Numbered from the stretch's first letter, positions 49,621 to 64,000 are shown. The stretch: 64,000 nucleotides of DNA from Amaranthus tricolor (GCF_026212465.1 NC_080050.1:34058130-34122129), one strand, 5' to 3'. The notes: generated by a model not told the origin, from the letters alone. Program-made: numbers and translations.

Positions 49621-52600
49621 AGTTGCTCAAACTTGGTTTGTTTTGCACGAAACTTGGCACACAACACTATTTGGTATATATTATTCTGTTGAAGTCGTTA
49701 TAATTGAAAATCATAGTCATATGCTAGAAATTACGTGTTAAGTTGCGATTTAATACGTTTTTAAGCATTTTTGGAACTATTGCGAATAAAGTAGCTCAAA
49801 CTTAGTTTGTTCAGCACAAAACTTGGCACACCACACTATTTGGTATATATCATTGTGCTGAAGTGGTTAAAATTTAAAATCGTAGTCATATACTAGAAAG
49901 TATGTGTTAAGTTGCGATTTTAAGGGTTTTTAAGAGTTTTTTGCACTTTTGCACATAAAGTAGCTAAAACTTGGTTTGTTTTGCACAAAACTTGGCACAC
50001 AACACTATTTGGTATATATAATTTTATTGAAGTGGTTAGAATTTAAAATCATAGTCATAAGCTAGAAATTACGTGTTAAGTTTCGATTTCAAAGGTTTTT
50101 AAGCGTGTTTGGCAATTTTACGCATAAAGTAGCTCAAACTTGGTTTGTTTTGCACGAAACTTGGCACACTACACTATTTGGTATATATTATTGTGTTGAA
50201 GTGGTTATAATTGAAAATCATAGTCATATGCTAGAAAGTACGTGTTAAGTTGCGATTTCAACGTTTTTTAAGTGTGTTTGGCACTTTTACTTATAAAGTA
50301 GCTCAAACTTGGTTAGTTTTGCACGAAACTTGGCACACAACACTATTTGGTATATATTAATGTGTTGAAGTGCTTAGAATTGAAAATCATAGTCATATGC
50401 TAGAAATTACGTGTTAAGTTGCGATTTCAAGGGTTTTTAAGCGTGTTTGGCAATTTTACGCATAAAGTAGCTCAAACTTGGTTTGTTTTGCACGAAACTT
50501 GGCACACAACACTATTTAGTGTATATTATTGTGTTGAAGTGGTTAGAATTGAAAATCATAGTTATACGTTAGAAATTACGTGTTAAGTTGCGATTTCTAG
50601 GGTTTTTAAGCGTGTTTTGTACTTTTACGCATAATTTAGCTCAAACTTGGTTTTTTTTTTTGCACGAAACTTAGCACACAACATTATTTGGTATATATTA
50701 TTGTGTTGAAGTGCCTAGAATTGAAAAACGTAGTCATATGCTAGAAATTACGTGTTAAGTTGGGATTTTAAGGGTTTTTAAGCGTTTTTGGCACTTTTGC
50801 ACAAAAAGTAGCTCAACTTGTTTTGTTTTGCACGAAACTAGGCGCACAACACTATTTGATATATATTATTCTGTTCAAGTGGTTAGACTTGAAAATTATA
50901 CTGTTAGGCTTGAAATTACGTGTTAAGTTGCGATTTTATGCGTTTTTAATCATTTTTGGCACTTTTGCGCATAAAGTAGCTCAAACGTAGTTTGTTTTGC
51001 ATGAAACTTGGCATACCACACTATTTGGTATATATTATGGTGTTGAAATGGTTAGAATTGAAAGTCATATTCATATGCTAGAAAGTATGTGTTAAGTTGC
51101 GATTTTAATGGTTTTTAACCGTTTTTAGCACTTTTGCTCATAAATTAGCTCAAACTAGGTTTGTTTTGCACGAAACATGGCACATAACACTATTTGGTAT
51201 ATATTATTTTGTTGAAGTGGTAAAAATTTAAAATCATAGACATATGCTAGAAATTACGTGTTAAGTTTCGATTTCAAAGGTTTTTAAGCGTTTTTGGCAC
51301 TTTTGCGCATAAAGTAGCTCAAACTTGGTTTGTTGTGCACGAAACATGGCGCACAACACTATTTGGTATATATTATTCTATTGAGGTGGTTAGAATTGAA
51401 AATCAAAGTATTATGCTAGAAATTACGTGTTAAGTTGCGATTTTATGCGTTTGTAAGCATTATTGGCACCTTTGCGCATAAAGTAGCTCAAACTTAGTTT
51501 GTTTTGCACGAAATACGGCACACCACACTATTTGTTATATATTATTTTGTTGAAGTGGTTAGAATGTAAAATCATAGTCATATGCTAGAAAGTATGTGTT
51601 AAGTTGCGATTATAAGGGTTTTTAGGCGTTTTTCGCGGTTTTGCACATAAAGTAGCTCAAACTTGGTTTGTTTTGCGCGAAACTTGGCACACAACACTAT
51701 TTGGTATATATTATTGTGTTTAAGTGGTTAGAATTGAAAATCATAGTCATATGCTAAACATTACGTGTTAAGTTGCGATTTCAAGGGTTTTTAACCGTGT
51801 CTGGCACTTTTACGCATAAAGTAGCTCAAACTTGGTTTGTTTTGCACGAAACTTGGCACACAACACTATTTGGTATATATTATTGTGTTTAAGTGGTTAG
51901 ATTTGAATATCATAGTCATATGCTAAAAATTACGTGTTAAGTTGCGATTTCAAAGGTTTTTAACCGTGTTTGGCACGTTTACGCATAAAGTAGCTCAAAC
52001 ATGGTTTGTTTTGCACAAAACTTGTCACACAAAACTATTTAGTATATAATATTGTTTTGAAGTGGTTATAATTGAAAAACATAGTCATATGCTAGAAAGT
52101 ACGTGTTAAGTTTCGATTTTAAGGGTTTTAAATTATTTTTGGCACTTTTGCACAAAAAGTAGCTCAAACTTTGTTTGTTTTGCACGAAACATGGCGCACA
52201 ACACTATTTGGTATACATTATTCTGTTGAAGTGGTTATAATCTAAAATATTAGTGCTATGCTAGAAATTACGTGTTAAGTAGCGATTTTATGCGTTTTTA
52301 AGCATATTTTGAACTTTTGCGCATTTAGTAGCTCAAACTTAGTTTGTTTAGCACAAAACTTGGCACACCATATTATTTGGTATATATTATTGTGTTGAAG
52401 TGGTTAGATTTGAAAATCATAGTCATATGCTAGAAAATATGTGTTAGGTTGCTATTTTAAGAGTTTTTAAGCGTTTTTCGCACTTTTGCACATAAAGTAG
52501 CTCAAACTTTGTTTGTTTTGCACGAAACTTCGCACACAACATTATTTGGTCTATATTATTATGTTGAAGTAGTTAAATATGAAAATCATAGAGATATGTT

Positions 52601-55600
52601 AGAAATTTCATGTTAAGTTGCGATTTCAAGGGTTTTTAAGCGTGTTCGGCAGTTTTACGCATAAGTAGCTCAAACTTGGTTTGTTTTTCACGAAACTTGG
52701 CACACAACACTATTTGGTATATATTATTGGGTTGAAGTGGTTAGAATTGAAATTCATAGTCATATGCTAGATATTACGTGTTAAGTTGCGACTTTAAGGG
52801 TTTTTAAGCGTTTTTGCCACTTTTGCACAAAAAGTAGCTCAAACTTGGTTTGTTTTGCATGAAACTTTCCGCACAACACTATTTGGTATATATTATTCTG
52901 TTGAAGTGGTTATAATTGAAAATCAGAGTCTTATGCTTGAAATTACGTGTTAAGTTGCGATTTTTTGCGTTTTTAAGCATTTTTGGAACTTTTGCGCATA
53001 AAGTAGCTCAAACTTAGTTTGTTTGGCACGAAACATGACACACCACACTATTTGGTATATATTATTGTGTTGAAGTGGTTAGAATTGAAAATCATAGTCA
53101 TATGCTAGAAAGTATGTGTTAAGTTGCGATTTTAAGAGTTTTTAGGCGTTTTTGGCGGTTTTGCACATAAAGTAGCTCAAACTTTGTTTGTTTTGCACGA
53201 AACTTGGCACACAACACTATTTGGTATATATTATTGTGTTTAAGTGGTTAGAATTGAGAATCATAGTCATATGCTAAACATTACGTGTTAAGTTGCGATT
53301 TTAAGGGTTTTTAACCGTGTTTAGCACTTTTACGCATAAAGTAGCTCACACTTGGTTTGTTTTGCACGAAACTTGGCGCACAACACTATTTGGTATATAT
53401 TATTGTGTTTAAGTGGTTAGATTTGAAAATCATAGTCATATGCTAAAAATTACGTGTTCAGTTGCGATTTCAAAGGTTTTTAACCGTGTTTGGCACTTTT
53501 ACGCATAAAATAGCTCAAACATGGTTTGTTTTGCACAAAACTTGTCACACAAAACTATTTAGTATATATTATTGTGTTGAAGTGGTTAGAATTGAAAAAC
53601 ATAGTCATATGCTAGAAAGTACGTGTTATGTTTCGATTTTAAGGGTTTTAAAGCGTTTTTGGCACTTTTGCACAAAAAGTAGCTCAAACTTGGTTTGTTT
53701 TGCACGAAACATGGCGCACAACACTATTTGGTATATATTATTCTATTGAAGTGGTTATAATTTAAAATCTTAGTGTTATGCTAGAAATTATGTGTTAAGT
53801 AGCGATTTTATGCGTTTTTCAGCATATTTTGTACTTTTGCGCTTAAAGTGGCTCAAACTTAGTTTGTTTGGCACGAAAAATGACACACCACACTATGTGG
53901 TATATATTATTGTGTTGAAGTGGTTAGAATTGAAAATCATAGTCATATGCTTGAAAGTATTTGTTAAGTTGCGATTTTAAGGGTTTTTAATCGTTTTTGG
54001 CACTTTTGCTCATAAATAAGCTCAAACTTGGTTTGTTTTTCACGAAACTTGGCACACAACACTATTTAGTATATATTATTTTTTTGAAGTGGTAAAAATT
54101 GAAAATCATAGACATATGCTAGAAATTACGTGTTAAGTTTCGATGTCAAAGGTTTTTAAGCGTTTTTGGCACTTTTGCGCATAAAGTAGCTCAAACTTAT
54201 TTTGTTGTGCACGAAACATTGCGCACAACATTATTTGGTATATGTTATTTTGTTGAAGTGGTTAGAATTGAAAATCATTGTATTATGCTAGAAATTACGT
54301 GTTAAGTTGCTATTTTATGCGTTTTGAAGCATTTTTGGCACATTTGCGCATAAAGTAGCTCAAACTTAGTTTGTTTTGCACGAAACATGGCACACCACAC
54401 TATTTGGTATATATTATTGTGTTGAAGTGGTTAGAATTGAAAATCATAGTCATATGCTAGAAAGTTTGTGTTAAGTTGCGATTTTAAGGGTTTTTAGGCA
54501 TTTTTCGCAGTTTTGCACAAAAAGTAGCTCAAACCTTGTTTGTTTTGCACGAAACTTGGCACACAACACTATTTGGTATATATTATTGTGTTTAAGTGGT
54601 TAGAATTGAAAATCATAGTCATATGCTAAAAATTACGTGTTAAGTTGCGATTTCAAGGGTTTTTAACCGTGTTTGGCACTTTTACGCATAAAGTAGCTCA
54701 AACTTGGTTTGTTTTGCACGAAACATGGCTCACAACACTATTTAGTATATATTATTGTGTTGAAGTGGTTAGAATTGAAAATCATTGTCATGCGTTAGAA
54801 ATTACGTGTTAAGTTGCGATTTCAAGGGTTTTTAAGCGTGTTTTGCACTTTTACGCATAAATTAGCTCAAACTTGGTTTTTTTGCACGAAACTTAGCACA
54901 CAAAACTATTTGGTATAGATTATTGTGTTGAAGTGGTTAGAATTGAAAATCATAGTCATAAGCCAGAAATTACGTGTTATGTTACGATTTTATGCATTTT
55001 TAAGCATTTTTGGCACTTTTTCGCATAAAGTAGATCAAACTTGGTTTGTTTTGCACGAAACTTGAGGCACAACACTATTTGGTATATATTATTTTGTTGA
55101 AGTGGTTAGAATTGAAAATCATAGACATATGCTGGAAATTACGTGTTAAGTTGCGATTTTAATGGTTTTTAAGCGTTTTTGGAACTTTTGCGCATAAAGT
55201 AGCTCAAACTTGGTTTGTTTTCCACGAAACTTGCCACACAACACATTTGATATATATTATTGTGTTGAAGTGGTTATAATTGAAAATCATAGTCATATGC
55301 TAGAAAGTACGTGTTAAGTTTCGATTTTAAGGATTTTTAAGCGTGTTTGGCACTTTTGCACATAGAGTAACTCAAACTTAGTTTGTTTTGCACGAAATAT
55401 GGCACACAACACTCTTTGGTATATTTTATTGTGTTGAAATTGTTAGAATTTAAAATCATATTCATATGCTATAAAATACGTGTTATGTTTCAATTTTAAG
55501 GGTTTTTAAGCGTTTTTGACACTTTTGCACAAAAAGTATCTCAAACTTGGTTTGTTTCGCACGAAACTTGGCATGCAACACTATTTAGTATATATTATTG

Positions 55601-58241
55601 TGTTGAAAGTGGCTAGAATTGAAAATCATAGTCATATGCTAGAAATTACGTGTTAAGTTGGGATTTTAATGGTTTTTAAGCGTTTTTGGCACTTTTGCAC
55701 AAAAAGTAGCTCAAACTTGGTTTGTTTTGCACGAAACTAGGCGCACAACACTATTTGGTATATATTATTCTGTTCAAGTGGTTAGACTTGAAAATCATAG
55801 TGTTAGGCTTGAAATTACGTGTTAAGTTGCGATTTTATGCGTTTTTAATCATTTTTGGCACTTTTGCGTATAAAGTAGCTCAAACTTAGTTTGTTTTGCA
55901 TGAAACTTGGCACACCACACTATTTGGTATATATTATTGTGTTGAAATGTTTAGAATTGAAAGTCATAGTCATATGCTAGAAAGTATGTATTAAGTTGCG
56001 ATTTTAAGGGTTTTTAACCGTTTTTGGCACTTTTGCTCATCAATTAGCTCAAACTTGGTTTGTTTTGCACGAAACATGGCACACAACACTATTTGGTATA
56101 TATTATTTTGTTGAAGTGGTTAGAATTGAAAATCATAGTCATATGCTAGAAAGTATGTGTTAAGTTGCGATTTTAAGGGTTTTTAGGCGTTTTTGGCGGT
56201 TTTGCACATAAAGTAGCTCAAACTTGGTTTGTTTTGCACGAAACTTGGCACACAACACTATTTGGTATATATTATTGTGTTTAAGTGGTTAGAATTGAAA
56301 ATCATAGTCATATGCTAAACATCACGTGTTAAGTTGCTATTTCAAGGGTTTTTAACCGTGTTTGGCACTTTTACGCATAAAGTAGCTCAAACTTGGTTTG
56401 TTTTGCACGAAACTTGGCACACAACACTATTTAGTATATATTATTGTGTTGAAGTGGTTAGAATTGAAAATCATAGTTATACGTTAGAAATTACGTGTTT
56501 AGTTGCGATTTCAAGGGTTTTTAAGCGTGTTTTGTACTTTTACGCATAAATTAGCTCAAACTTGTTTTTTTTTGCACGAAACTTAGCACACAACATTATT
56601 TGGTATATATTATTTTATTGAAGTGGTTAAATTTGAAAATCATAGTCATATGCTAGAAATTACGTGTTATGTTGCGATTTCAAGGGTTTTTAAGCGTGTT
56701 TGGCACTTTTACGCATAAAGTAGCCCAAACTTGGTTTGTTTTACACGAAACTTGGCACACAACACTATTTGGTATATATTATTGTGTTGAAGTGGTTAGA
56801 ATTTAAAATCATAGTCATATGCTAGAAATTACGTGTTAAGTTTCGATTTCAACGTTTTTTAAGCGTTTTTTGCACTTTTGCGCATAAAGTAGCTCAAACT
56901 TGGTTTGTTTTGCCCAAAACTTGGCACACAACACTATTTGGTATATATTATTATGTTGAAGTGGTTAGAATTCAAAATCATAGTCATATGCTAGAAAGTA
57001 CGTGTTAAGTTTCGATTTTAAGGGTTTTTAAGCGTTTTTGGCACTTTTGCACATAAAGTACCTCAAACTTGGTTTGTTTTGTACGAAACTTGGCACACAA
57101 CAATATTTTGTATATAATATTGTGTAGAAGTGGATAATATTGAAAATCATAGTCATATGCTTGAAATTACGTGTTAAGTTGCGATTTCAAGGGTTTTTAA
57201 GCGTGTTTGGCACTTTTTCGCATAAAGTAGCTCTAACTTGGTTGGTTTTGCACGAAACTTAGCACACAACCCTATTTGGTAAAGATTATTGTGTTGAAGT
57301 GGTTAGAATTAAAAATCATAGTCATATGCGAGAAATTACGTGTTAAGTATGGATTTTAAGGGTTTTTAAGCGTTTTTGGCACTTTTGCACAAAAAGTAGC
57401 TCAAACTTGGTTTGTTTTGCACGAAACTAGGCGCACAACACTATTTGGTATATATTATTCTGTTCAAGTGGTTAGACTTGAAAATCATAGTGTTAGCCTT
57501 GAAATTACGTGTTAAGTTGCGATTTTATGCGTTTTTAATCATTTTTGGCACTTTTGCGCATACAGAAGCTCAAACTTAGTTTGTTTTGCATGCAACTTGG
57601 CACACCACACTATTTGGTATATATTATTGTGTTGAAATGGTTAGAATTGAAAGTCATAGTCATATGCTAGAAAGTATGTGTTAAGTTGCGATTTTAAGGG
57701 TTTTTAACCGTTTTTGGCACTTTTGCTCATAAATTAGCTCAAACTTGGTTTGTTTTGCACGAAACTTGGCACACAACACTATTTGGTATATATTATTTTG
57801 TTGAAGTGGTAAAAATTTAAAATCATAGACATATGCTAGAAATTACGTGTTAAGTTTCGATTTCAAAGGTTTTTAAGCGTTTTTGGCACTTTTGCGCATA
57901 AAGTAGCTCAAACTTGGTTTGTTGTGCACGAAACATGGCGCACAACACTATTTGGTAAATATTATTCTGTTGAGGCGGTTAGAATTGAAAATCAAAGTAT
58001 TTTGTTAAAAATTACGTGTTAAGTTGCGATTTTATGCGATTTTAAGCATTTTTGGCACCTTTGCGCATAAAGTAGCTCAAACTTAGTTTGTTTTGCACGA
58101 AACATGGCACACCACACTATTTGGTAATATATTATTTTGTTGAAGTGGTTAGAATTGAAAATCATAGTCATATGCTAGAAAGTATGTGTTAAGTTGCGAT
58201 TTTAAGGGTTTTTAGGCGTTTTTGGCAGTTTTGCACATAAA

Positions 58242-58255
58242 GTAGGTTTGTAGCT
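58242..58255. repeat. Eight-base duplication inside one monomer
   Basis: AAAGTAGGTTTGTAGCTC replaces the usual AAAGTAGCTC, an extra eight bases that repeat local GTAG. The equivalent monomer near 63160 lacks it. Confidence 0.8.
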
Positions 58256-58310
58256 CAAACTTGGTTTGTTTTGCACGAAACTTGGCACACAACACTATTT
58301 GGTATATATT

Positions 58311-58988
58311 ATTGTTTTTAAGTGGTTAGAATTAAAAATCATAGTCATATGCTAAATATTACGTGTTAAGTTGAGATTTTAAGGCTTTTTAACCATGTTT
58401 GGCACTTTTACGCATAAAGTAGCTCAAACTTGGTTTGTTTTGCCCGAAACTTGGCACACAACACTATTTAGTATATATTATTGTGTTGAAGTGGTTAGAA
58501 TCTAAAATCCTAGTCATACGTTAGAAATGACGTGTTAAGTTGCTATTTCAAGGGTTTTTAACTGTGTTAGGCACTTTTACGCATAAAGTAGCTCAAACTT
58601 GGTTTGTTTTTCACCAAACTTGGCACACAACACTATTTGGTATATATTATTGTTTTTAAGTGGTTAGAATTAAAAATCATAGTCATATGCTAAATATTAC
58701 GTGTTAAGTTGAGATTTTAAGGGTTTTTTAACCATGTTTGGCACTTTTACGCATAAAGTAGCTCAAACTTGGTTTGTTTTGCACGAAACTTGGCACACAA
58801 CACTATTTAGTATATATTATTGTGTTGAAGTGGTTAGAATCTAAAATCCTAGTCATACGTTAGAAATGACGTGTTAAGTTGCGATTTCAAGGGTTTTTAA
58901 CTGTGTTAGGCACTTTTACGCATAAAGTAGCTCAAACTTGGTTTGTTTTTCACGAAACTTGGCACACAACACTATTTGGTATATATTA
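58311..58988. repeat. Local dimer duplication (338 bp x 2)
   Basis: The dimer that begins ATTGTTTTTAAGTGG, with GTTGAGATTTTAAGG, AACCATGTTTGGC, GAATCTAAAATCC and AACTGTGTTAGGC, occurs twice in tandem at an offset of 338 bp (about 58311 and 58649). In the second 4.9-kb copy (about 63220-63550) it occurs once. Confidence 0.88.
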
Positions 58989-59640
58989 TTGTGTTGAAAT
59001 TGTTAGAATTGAAAATCATAGTCATATGCTAGAAATTACGTGTTAAGTTGCGATTTCAAAGGTTTTTAAGCGTGTTTGGCACTTTTACGCATAAAGTAGC
59101 TCAAACTTGGTTTGTTTTGCACGAAACTTGGCACACCACACTATTTGGTATATATTATTGTGTTGAAGTGTTTTGAATTTAAAATCATAGTCATATGCTA
59201 GAAAGTACGTTTTAAGTTGCGATTTTAAGGGTTTTTTAAGTGTTTTTGGCACTTTTGCGCAAAAAGTAGCTCAAACTTAGTATGTTTTTGCATGCAACTT
59301 GGCCACACCCACACTATTTAGTATATATTATTGTGTTAAAGTGGTTAGAATTGAAAATCATAGTCATATGGTAGAAATTACGTGTTATGTTGTGATTTCA
59401 AGAGTTTTTAAGCGTGTTTGGCACTTTTACGCATAAAGTAGCCCAAACTTGGTTTGTTTTACACGAAACTTGGCACACAACACTATTTGGTATATGTTAT
59501 TGTGTTGAAGTGGTTAGAATTTAAAATCATAGTCATACGCTAGAAATTACGTGTTAAGTTTCGATTTCAAGGTTTTTAAAGCGTTTTTTGTAATTTTACG
59601 CATAAAGTAGCTCAAACTTGGTTTGTTTTGCACGAAACTT

Positions 59641-62600
59641 GGCACACAACACTATTTAGTATATATTATTGTGTTGAAGTGGTTAGAATTGAAAATCATA
59701 GTCATACGTTAGAAATTACGTGTTAAGTTGCGATTTCAAGGGTTTTGAAGCGTATTTTGCACCTTTACGCATAAATTAGCTCAAACTTGGTTTTTTTGCA
59801 CGAAACTTAGCACACAAAACTATTTGGTATAGATTATTGTGTTGAAGTGGTTAGAATTGAAAATCATAGTCATAAGCCAGAAATTACGTGTTATGTTGCG
59901 ATTTTAGGCATTTTTAAGCATTTTTGGCACTTTTTCGCATAAAGTAGATCAAACTTGGTTTGTTTTGCACGAAACTTGAGGCACAACACTATTTGGTATA
60001 TATTATTTTGTTGAAGTGGTTAGAATTGAAAATCATAGACATATGCTAGAAATTACGTGTTAAGTTGCGATTTTAATGGTTTTTAAGCGTTTTAGGAACT
60101 TTTGCGCATAAAGTAGCTCAAACTTGGTTTGTTTTCCACGAAACTTGCCACACAACACATTTGATATATATTATTGTGTTGAAGTGGTTATAATTGAAAA
60201 TCATAGTCATATGCTAGAAAGTACGTGTTAAGTTTCGATTTTAAGGATTTTTAAGCGTTTTTGGCACTTTTGCACATAGAGTAACTCAAACTTAGTTTGT
60301 TTTGCACGAAATATGGCACACAACACTCTTTGGTATATTTTATTGTGTTGAAATTGTTAGAATTTAAAATCATATTCATATGCTATAAAATACGTGTTAT
60401 GTTTCAATTTTAAGGATTTTTAAGCGTTTTTGGCACTTTTGCACAAAAAGTATCTCAAACTTGGTTTGTTTCGCACGAAACTTGGCACGCAACACTATTT
60501 AGTATATATTATTGTGTTGAAAGTGGCTAGAATTGAAAATCATAGTCATATGCTAGAAATTACGTGTTAAGTTGGGATTTTAAGGGTTTTTAAGCGTTTT
60601 TGGCACTTTTGCACAAAAAGTAGCTCAAACTTGGTTTGTTTTGCACGAAACTAGGCGCACAACATTATTTGGTATATATTATTTTGTTCAAGTGGTTAGA
60701 CTTGAAAATCATAGTGTTAGGCTTGAAATTACGTGTTAAGTTGCGATTTTATGCGTTTTTAATCATTTTTGGCACTTTTGCGTATAAAGTAGCTCAAACT
60801 TAGTTTGTTTTGCATGAAACTTGGCACACCACACTATTTGGTATATATTATTGTGTTGAAATGTTTAGAATTGAAAGTCATAGTCATATGCTAGAAAGTA
60901 TGTATTAAGTTGCGATTTTAAGGGTTTTTAACCGTTTTTGGCACTTTTGCTCATAAATTAGCTCAAACTTGGTTTGTTTTGCACGAAACATGGCACACAA
61001 CACTATTTGGTATATATTATTTTGTTGAAGTGGTTATAATTGAAAATCATAGTCATATGCTAGAAAGTATGTGTTAAGTTGCGATTTTAAGGGTTTTTAG
61101 GCGTTTTTTGGCGGTTTTGCACATAAAGTAGCTCAAACTTGGTTTGTTTTGCACGAAACTTGGCACACAACACTATTTGGTATATATTATTGTGTTTAAG
61201 TGGTTAGAATTGAAAATCATAGTCATATGCTAAACATCACGTGTTAAGTTGCGATTTCAAGGGTTTTTAAACCGTGTTTGGCACTTTTACGCATAAAGTA
61301 GCTCAAACTTGGTTTGTTTTGCACGAAACTTGGCACACAACACTATTTAGTATATATTATTGTGTTGAAGTGGTTAGAATTGAAAATCATAGTTATACGT
61401 TAGAAATTACGTGTTTAGTTGCGATTTCAAGGGTTTTTAAGCGTGTTTTGTACTTTTACGCATAAATTAGCTCAAACTTGTTTTTTTTTGCACGAAACTT
61501 AGCACACAACATTATTTGGTATATATTATTTTATTGAAGTGGTTAAATTTGAAAATCATAGTCATATGCTAGAAATTACGTGTTATGTTGCGATTTCAAG
61601 GGTTTTTAAGCGTGTTTGGCACTTTTACGCATAAAGTAGCCCAAACTTGGTTTGTTTTACACGAAACTTGGCACACAACACTATTTGGTATATATTATTG
61701 TGTTGAAGTGGTTAGAATTTAAAATCATAGTCATATGCTAGAAATTACGTGTTAAGTTTCGATTTCAACGTTTTTTAAGCGTTTTTTGCACTTTTGCGCA
61801 TAAAGTAGCTCAAACTTGGTTTGTTTTGCCCAAAACTTGGCACACAACACTATTTGGTATATATTATTATGTTGAAGTGGTTAGAATTCAAAATCATAGT
61901 CATATGCTAGAAAGTACGTGTTAAGTTTCGATTTTAAGGGTTTTAAAGCGTTTTTTGGCACTTTTGCACATAAAGTACCTCAAACTTGGTTTGTTTTGTA
62001 CGAAACTTGGCACACAACAATATTTTGTATATAATATTGTGTAGAAGTGGATAATATTGAAAATCATAGTCATATGCTTGAAATTACGTGTTAAGTTGCG
62101 ATTTCAAGGGTTTTTTAAGCGTGTTTGGCACTTTTTTCGCATAAAGTAGCTCTAACTTGGTTGGTTTTGCACGAAACTTAGCACACAACCCTATTTGGTA
62201 AAGATTATTGTGTTGAAGTGGTTAGAATTAAAAATCATAGTCATATGCGAGAAATTACGTGTTAAGTATGGATTTTAAGGGTTTTTAAGCGTTTTTGGCA
62301 CTTTTGCACAAAAAGTAGCTCAAACTTGGTTTGTTTTGCACGAAACTAGGCGCACAACACTATTTGGTATATATTATTCTGTTCAAGTGGTTAGACTTGA
62401 AAATCATAGTGTTAGCCTTGAAATTACGTGTTAAGTTGCGATTTTATGCGTTTTTAATCATTTTTGGCACTTTTGCGCATACAGAAGCTCAAACTTAGTT
62501 TGTTTTGCATGCAACTTGGCACACCACACTATTTGGTATATATTATTGTGTTGAAATGGTTAGAATTGAAAGTCATAGTCATATGCTAGAAAGTATGTGT

Positions 62601-64000
62601 TAAGTTGCGATTTTAAGGGTTTTTAACCGTTTTTGGCACTTTTGCTCATAAATTAGCTCAAACTTGGTTTGTTTTGCACGAAACTTGGCACACAACACTA
62701 TTTGGTATATATTATTTTGTTGAAGTGGTAAAAATTTAAAATCATAGACATATGCTAGAAATTACGTGTTAAGTTTCGATTTCAAAGGTTTTTAAGCGTT
62801 TTTGGCACTTTTGTGCATAAAGTAGCTCAAACTTGGTTTGTTGTGCACGAAACATGGCGCACAACACTATTTGGTAAATATTATTCTGTTGAGGCGGTTA
62901 GAATTGAAAATCAAAGTATTTTGTTAAAAATTACGTGTTAAGTTGCGATTTTATGCGATTTTAAGCATTTTTGGCACCTTTGCGCATAAAGTAGCTCAAA
63001 CTTAGTTTGTTTTGCACGAAACATGGCACACCACACTATTTGGTATATATTATTTTGTTGAAGTGGTTAGAATTGAAAATCATAGTCATATGCTAGAAAG
63101 TATGTGTTAAGTTGCGATTTTAAGGGTTTTTAGGCGTTTTTGGCAGTTTTGCACATAAAGTAGCTCAAACTTGGTTTGTTTTGCACGAAACTTGGCACAC
63201 AACACTATTTGGTATATATTATTGTTTTTAAGTGGTTAGAATTAAAAATCATAGTCATATGCTAAATATTACGTGTTAAGTTGAGATTTTAAGGGTTTTT
63301 AACCATGTTTGGCACTTTTACGCATAAAGTAGCTCAAACTTGGTTTGTTTTGCCCGAAACTTGGCACACAACACTATTTAGTATATATTATTGTGTTGAA
63401 GTGGTTAGAATCTAAAATCCTAGTCATACGTTAGAAATGACGTGTTAAGTTGCTATTTCAAGGGTTTTTAACTGTGTTAGGCACTTTTACGCATAAAGTA
63501 GCTCAAACTTGGTTTGTTTTTCACGAAACTTGGCACACAACACTATTTGGTATATATTATTGTGTTGAAATTGTTAGAATTGAAAATCATAGTCATATGC
63601 TAGAAATTACGTGTTAACTTGCGATTTCAAGGGTTTTTAAGCGTGTTTGGCACTTTTACGCATAAAGTAGCTCAAACTTGGTTTGTTTTGCACGAAACTT
63701 GGCACACCACACTATTTGGTATATATTATTGTGTTGAAGTGTTTTGAATTTAAAATCATAGTCATATGCTAGAAAGTACGTTTTAAGTTGCGATTTTAAG
63801 GGTTTTTAAGTGTTTTTGGCACTTTTGCGCAAAAAGTAGCTCAAACTTAGTTTGTTTTGCATGAAACTTGGCACACCACACTATTTAGTATATATTATTG
63901 TGTTAAAGTGGTTAGAATTGAAAATCATAGTCATATGGTAGAAATTACGTGTTATGTTGCGATTTCAAGAGTTTTTAAGCGTGTTTGGCACTTTTATGCA
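59641..64000. repeat. 29-monomer HOR, second copy, runs off the window
   Basis: Partner of 54720-59640 in the same order. It is about 350 bp shorter at the equivalent of 58300-59000 because it has one copy of a dimer that the first copy has twice. The window ends before the unit is complete. Confidence 0.85.

Larger units (their letters stand above)
54720..59640. repeat. 29-monomer HOR, first copy (about 4.9 kb)
   Basis: Repeats at an offset of about 4914-4916 bp. Shared private markers include CATAAGCCAG (54958 and 59872), CTTGAGGCACAAC, the AAAGTGGCTAG one-base gain (55609 and 60520), CATAGAGTAACTC, TCACGTGTTAAG and the AAGTATGGATTTTAAG monomer. The start near 54720 / 59640 is set by where the upstream monomers stop matching. 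Confidence 0.87.
49621..64000. repeat. Satellite array, right segment (middle-type subfamily)
   Basis: About 85 head-to-tail monomers of about 169 bp in the same orientation as all others. The cores match the middle array (GCGCATAAAGTAGCTC, CAAACTTGGTTTG). Between 49621 and about 54720 the monomers are diverse. A nine-monomer resemblance at about 1.53 kb offset links roughly 51700-52200 with 53230-53730. No gene is present; short plus-strand open frames here are repeat by-products. Confidence 0.95.

Overview
The window is almost entirely plant-type satellite DNA. A monomer of about 169-170 bp repeats head to tail in one orientation from base 1 to base 64000, roughly 350 copies in all. It is interrupted by remnants of one CACTA (En/Spm) DNA transposon, one small block of unique sequence and one 100-base assembly gap. 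The CACTA element, its TNP2-type transposase start and its C48 (Ulp1-like) peptidase tail point to a flowering-plant genome. I cannot name the species. The setting looks centromeric or pericentromeric, but this is inference from the array structure only. There is no intact host gene, no RNA gene and no CRISPR array.

Layout. (1) 1-25781: a very homogeneous array built on an A+B dimer of 339 bp. The dimers form a nested higher-order repeat (HOR). Each long unit is a constant 1695-bp frame (5 dimers) plus m copies of a 1017-bp hexamer (3 dimers), with m = 7, 4, 2, 1, 2, 0 along the window. (2) 25782-25881: 100 Ns, across which the satellite subfamily changes. (3) 25882-42879: a second, more divergent subfamily, including a 10-monomer repeat (1689 bp) and a near-identical 34-monomer tandem duplication (about 5.74 kb). 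(4) 42880-47779: the CACTA element, bounded by degenerate CACTA termini and a 3-bp AGT target duplication. It keeps its left subterminal repeats, 5' leader with intron and the start of the transposase, then switches to about 2 kb of a third satellite subfamily, then resumes in the peptidase exons, a (TA)n tract and the right subterminal repeats. (5) 47780-49620: satellite followed by a second copy of the transposon's right part, made by a tandem duplication of about 1.9 kb. (6) 49621-64000: divergent satellite again, ending in a 29-monomer (about 4.9 kb) tandem HOR whose second copy runs off the window.

No genes here work together as a system. The coding traces are decayed transposon fragments: a 37-codon transposase start, and two copies of a 69-residue peptidase tail, one in frame and one frameshifted. 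The many short open frames in the satellite arise because each monomer happens to lack stops in one frame, and they repeat with the monomer. The points of most interest are the 5+3m dimer rule in the left array and the distinct satellite subfamily enclosed inside a CACTA element.
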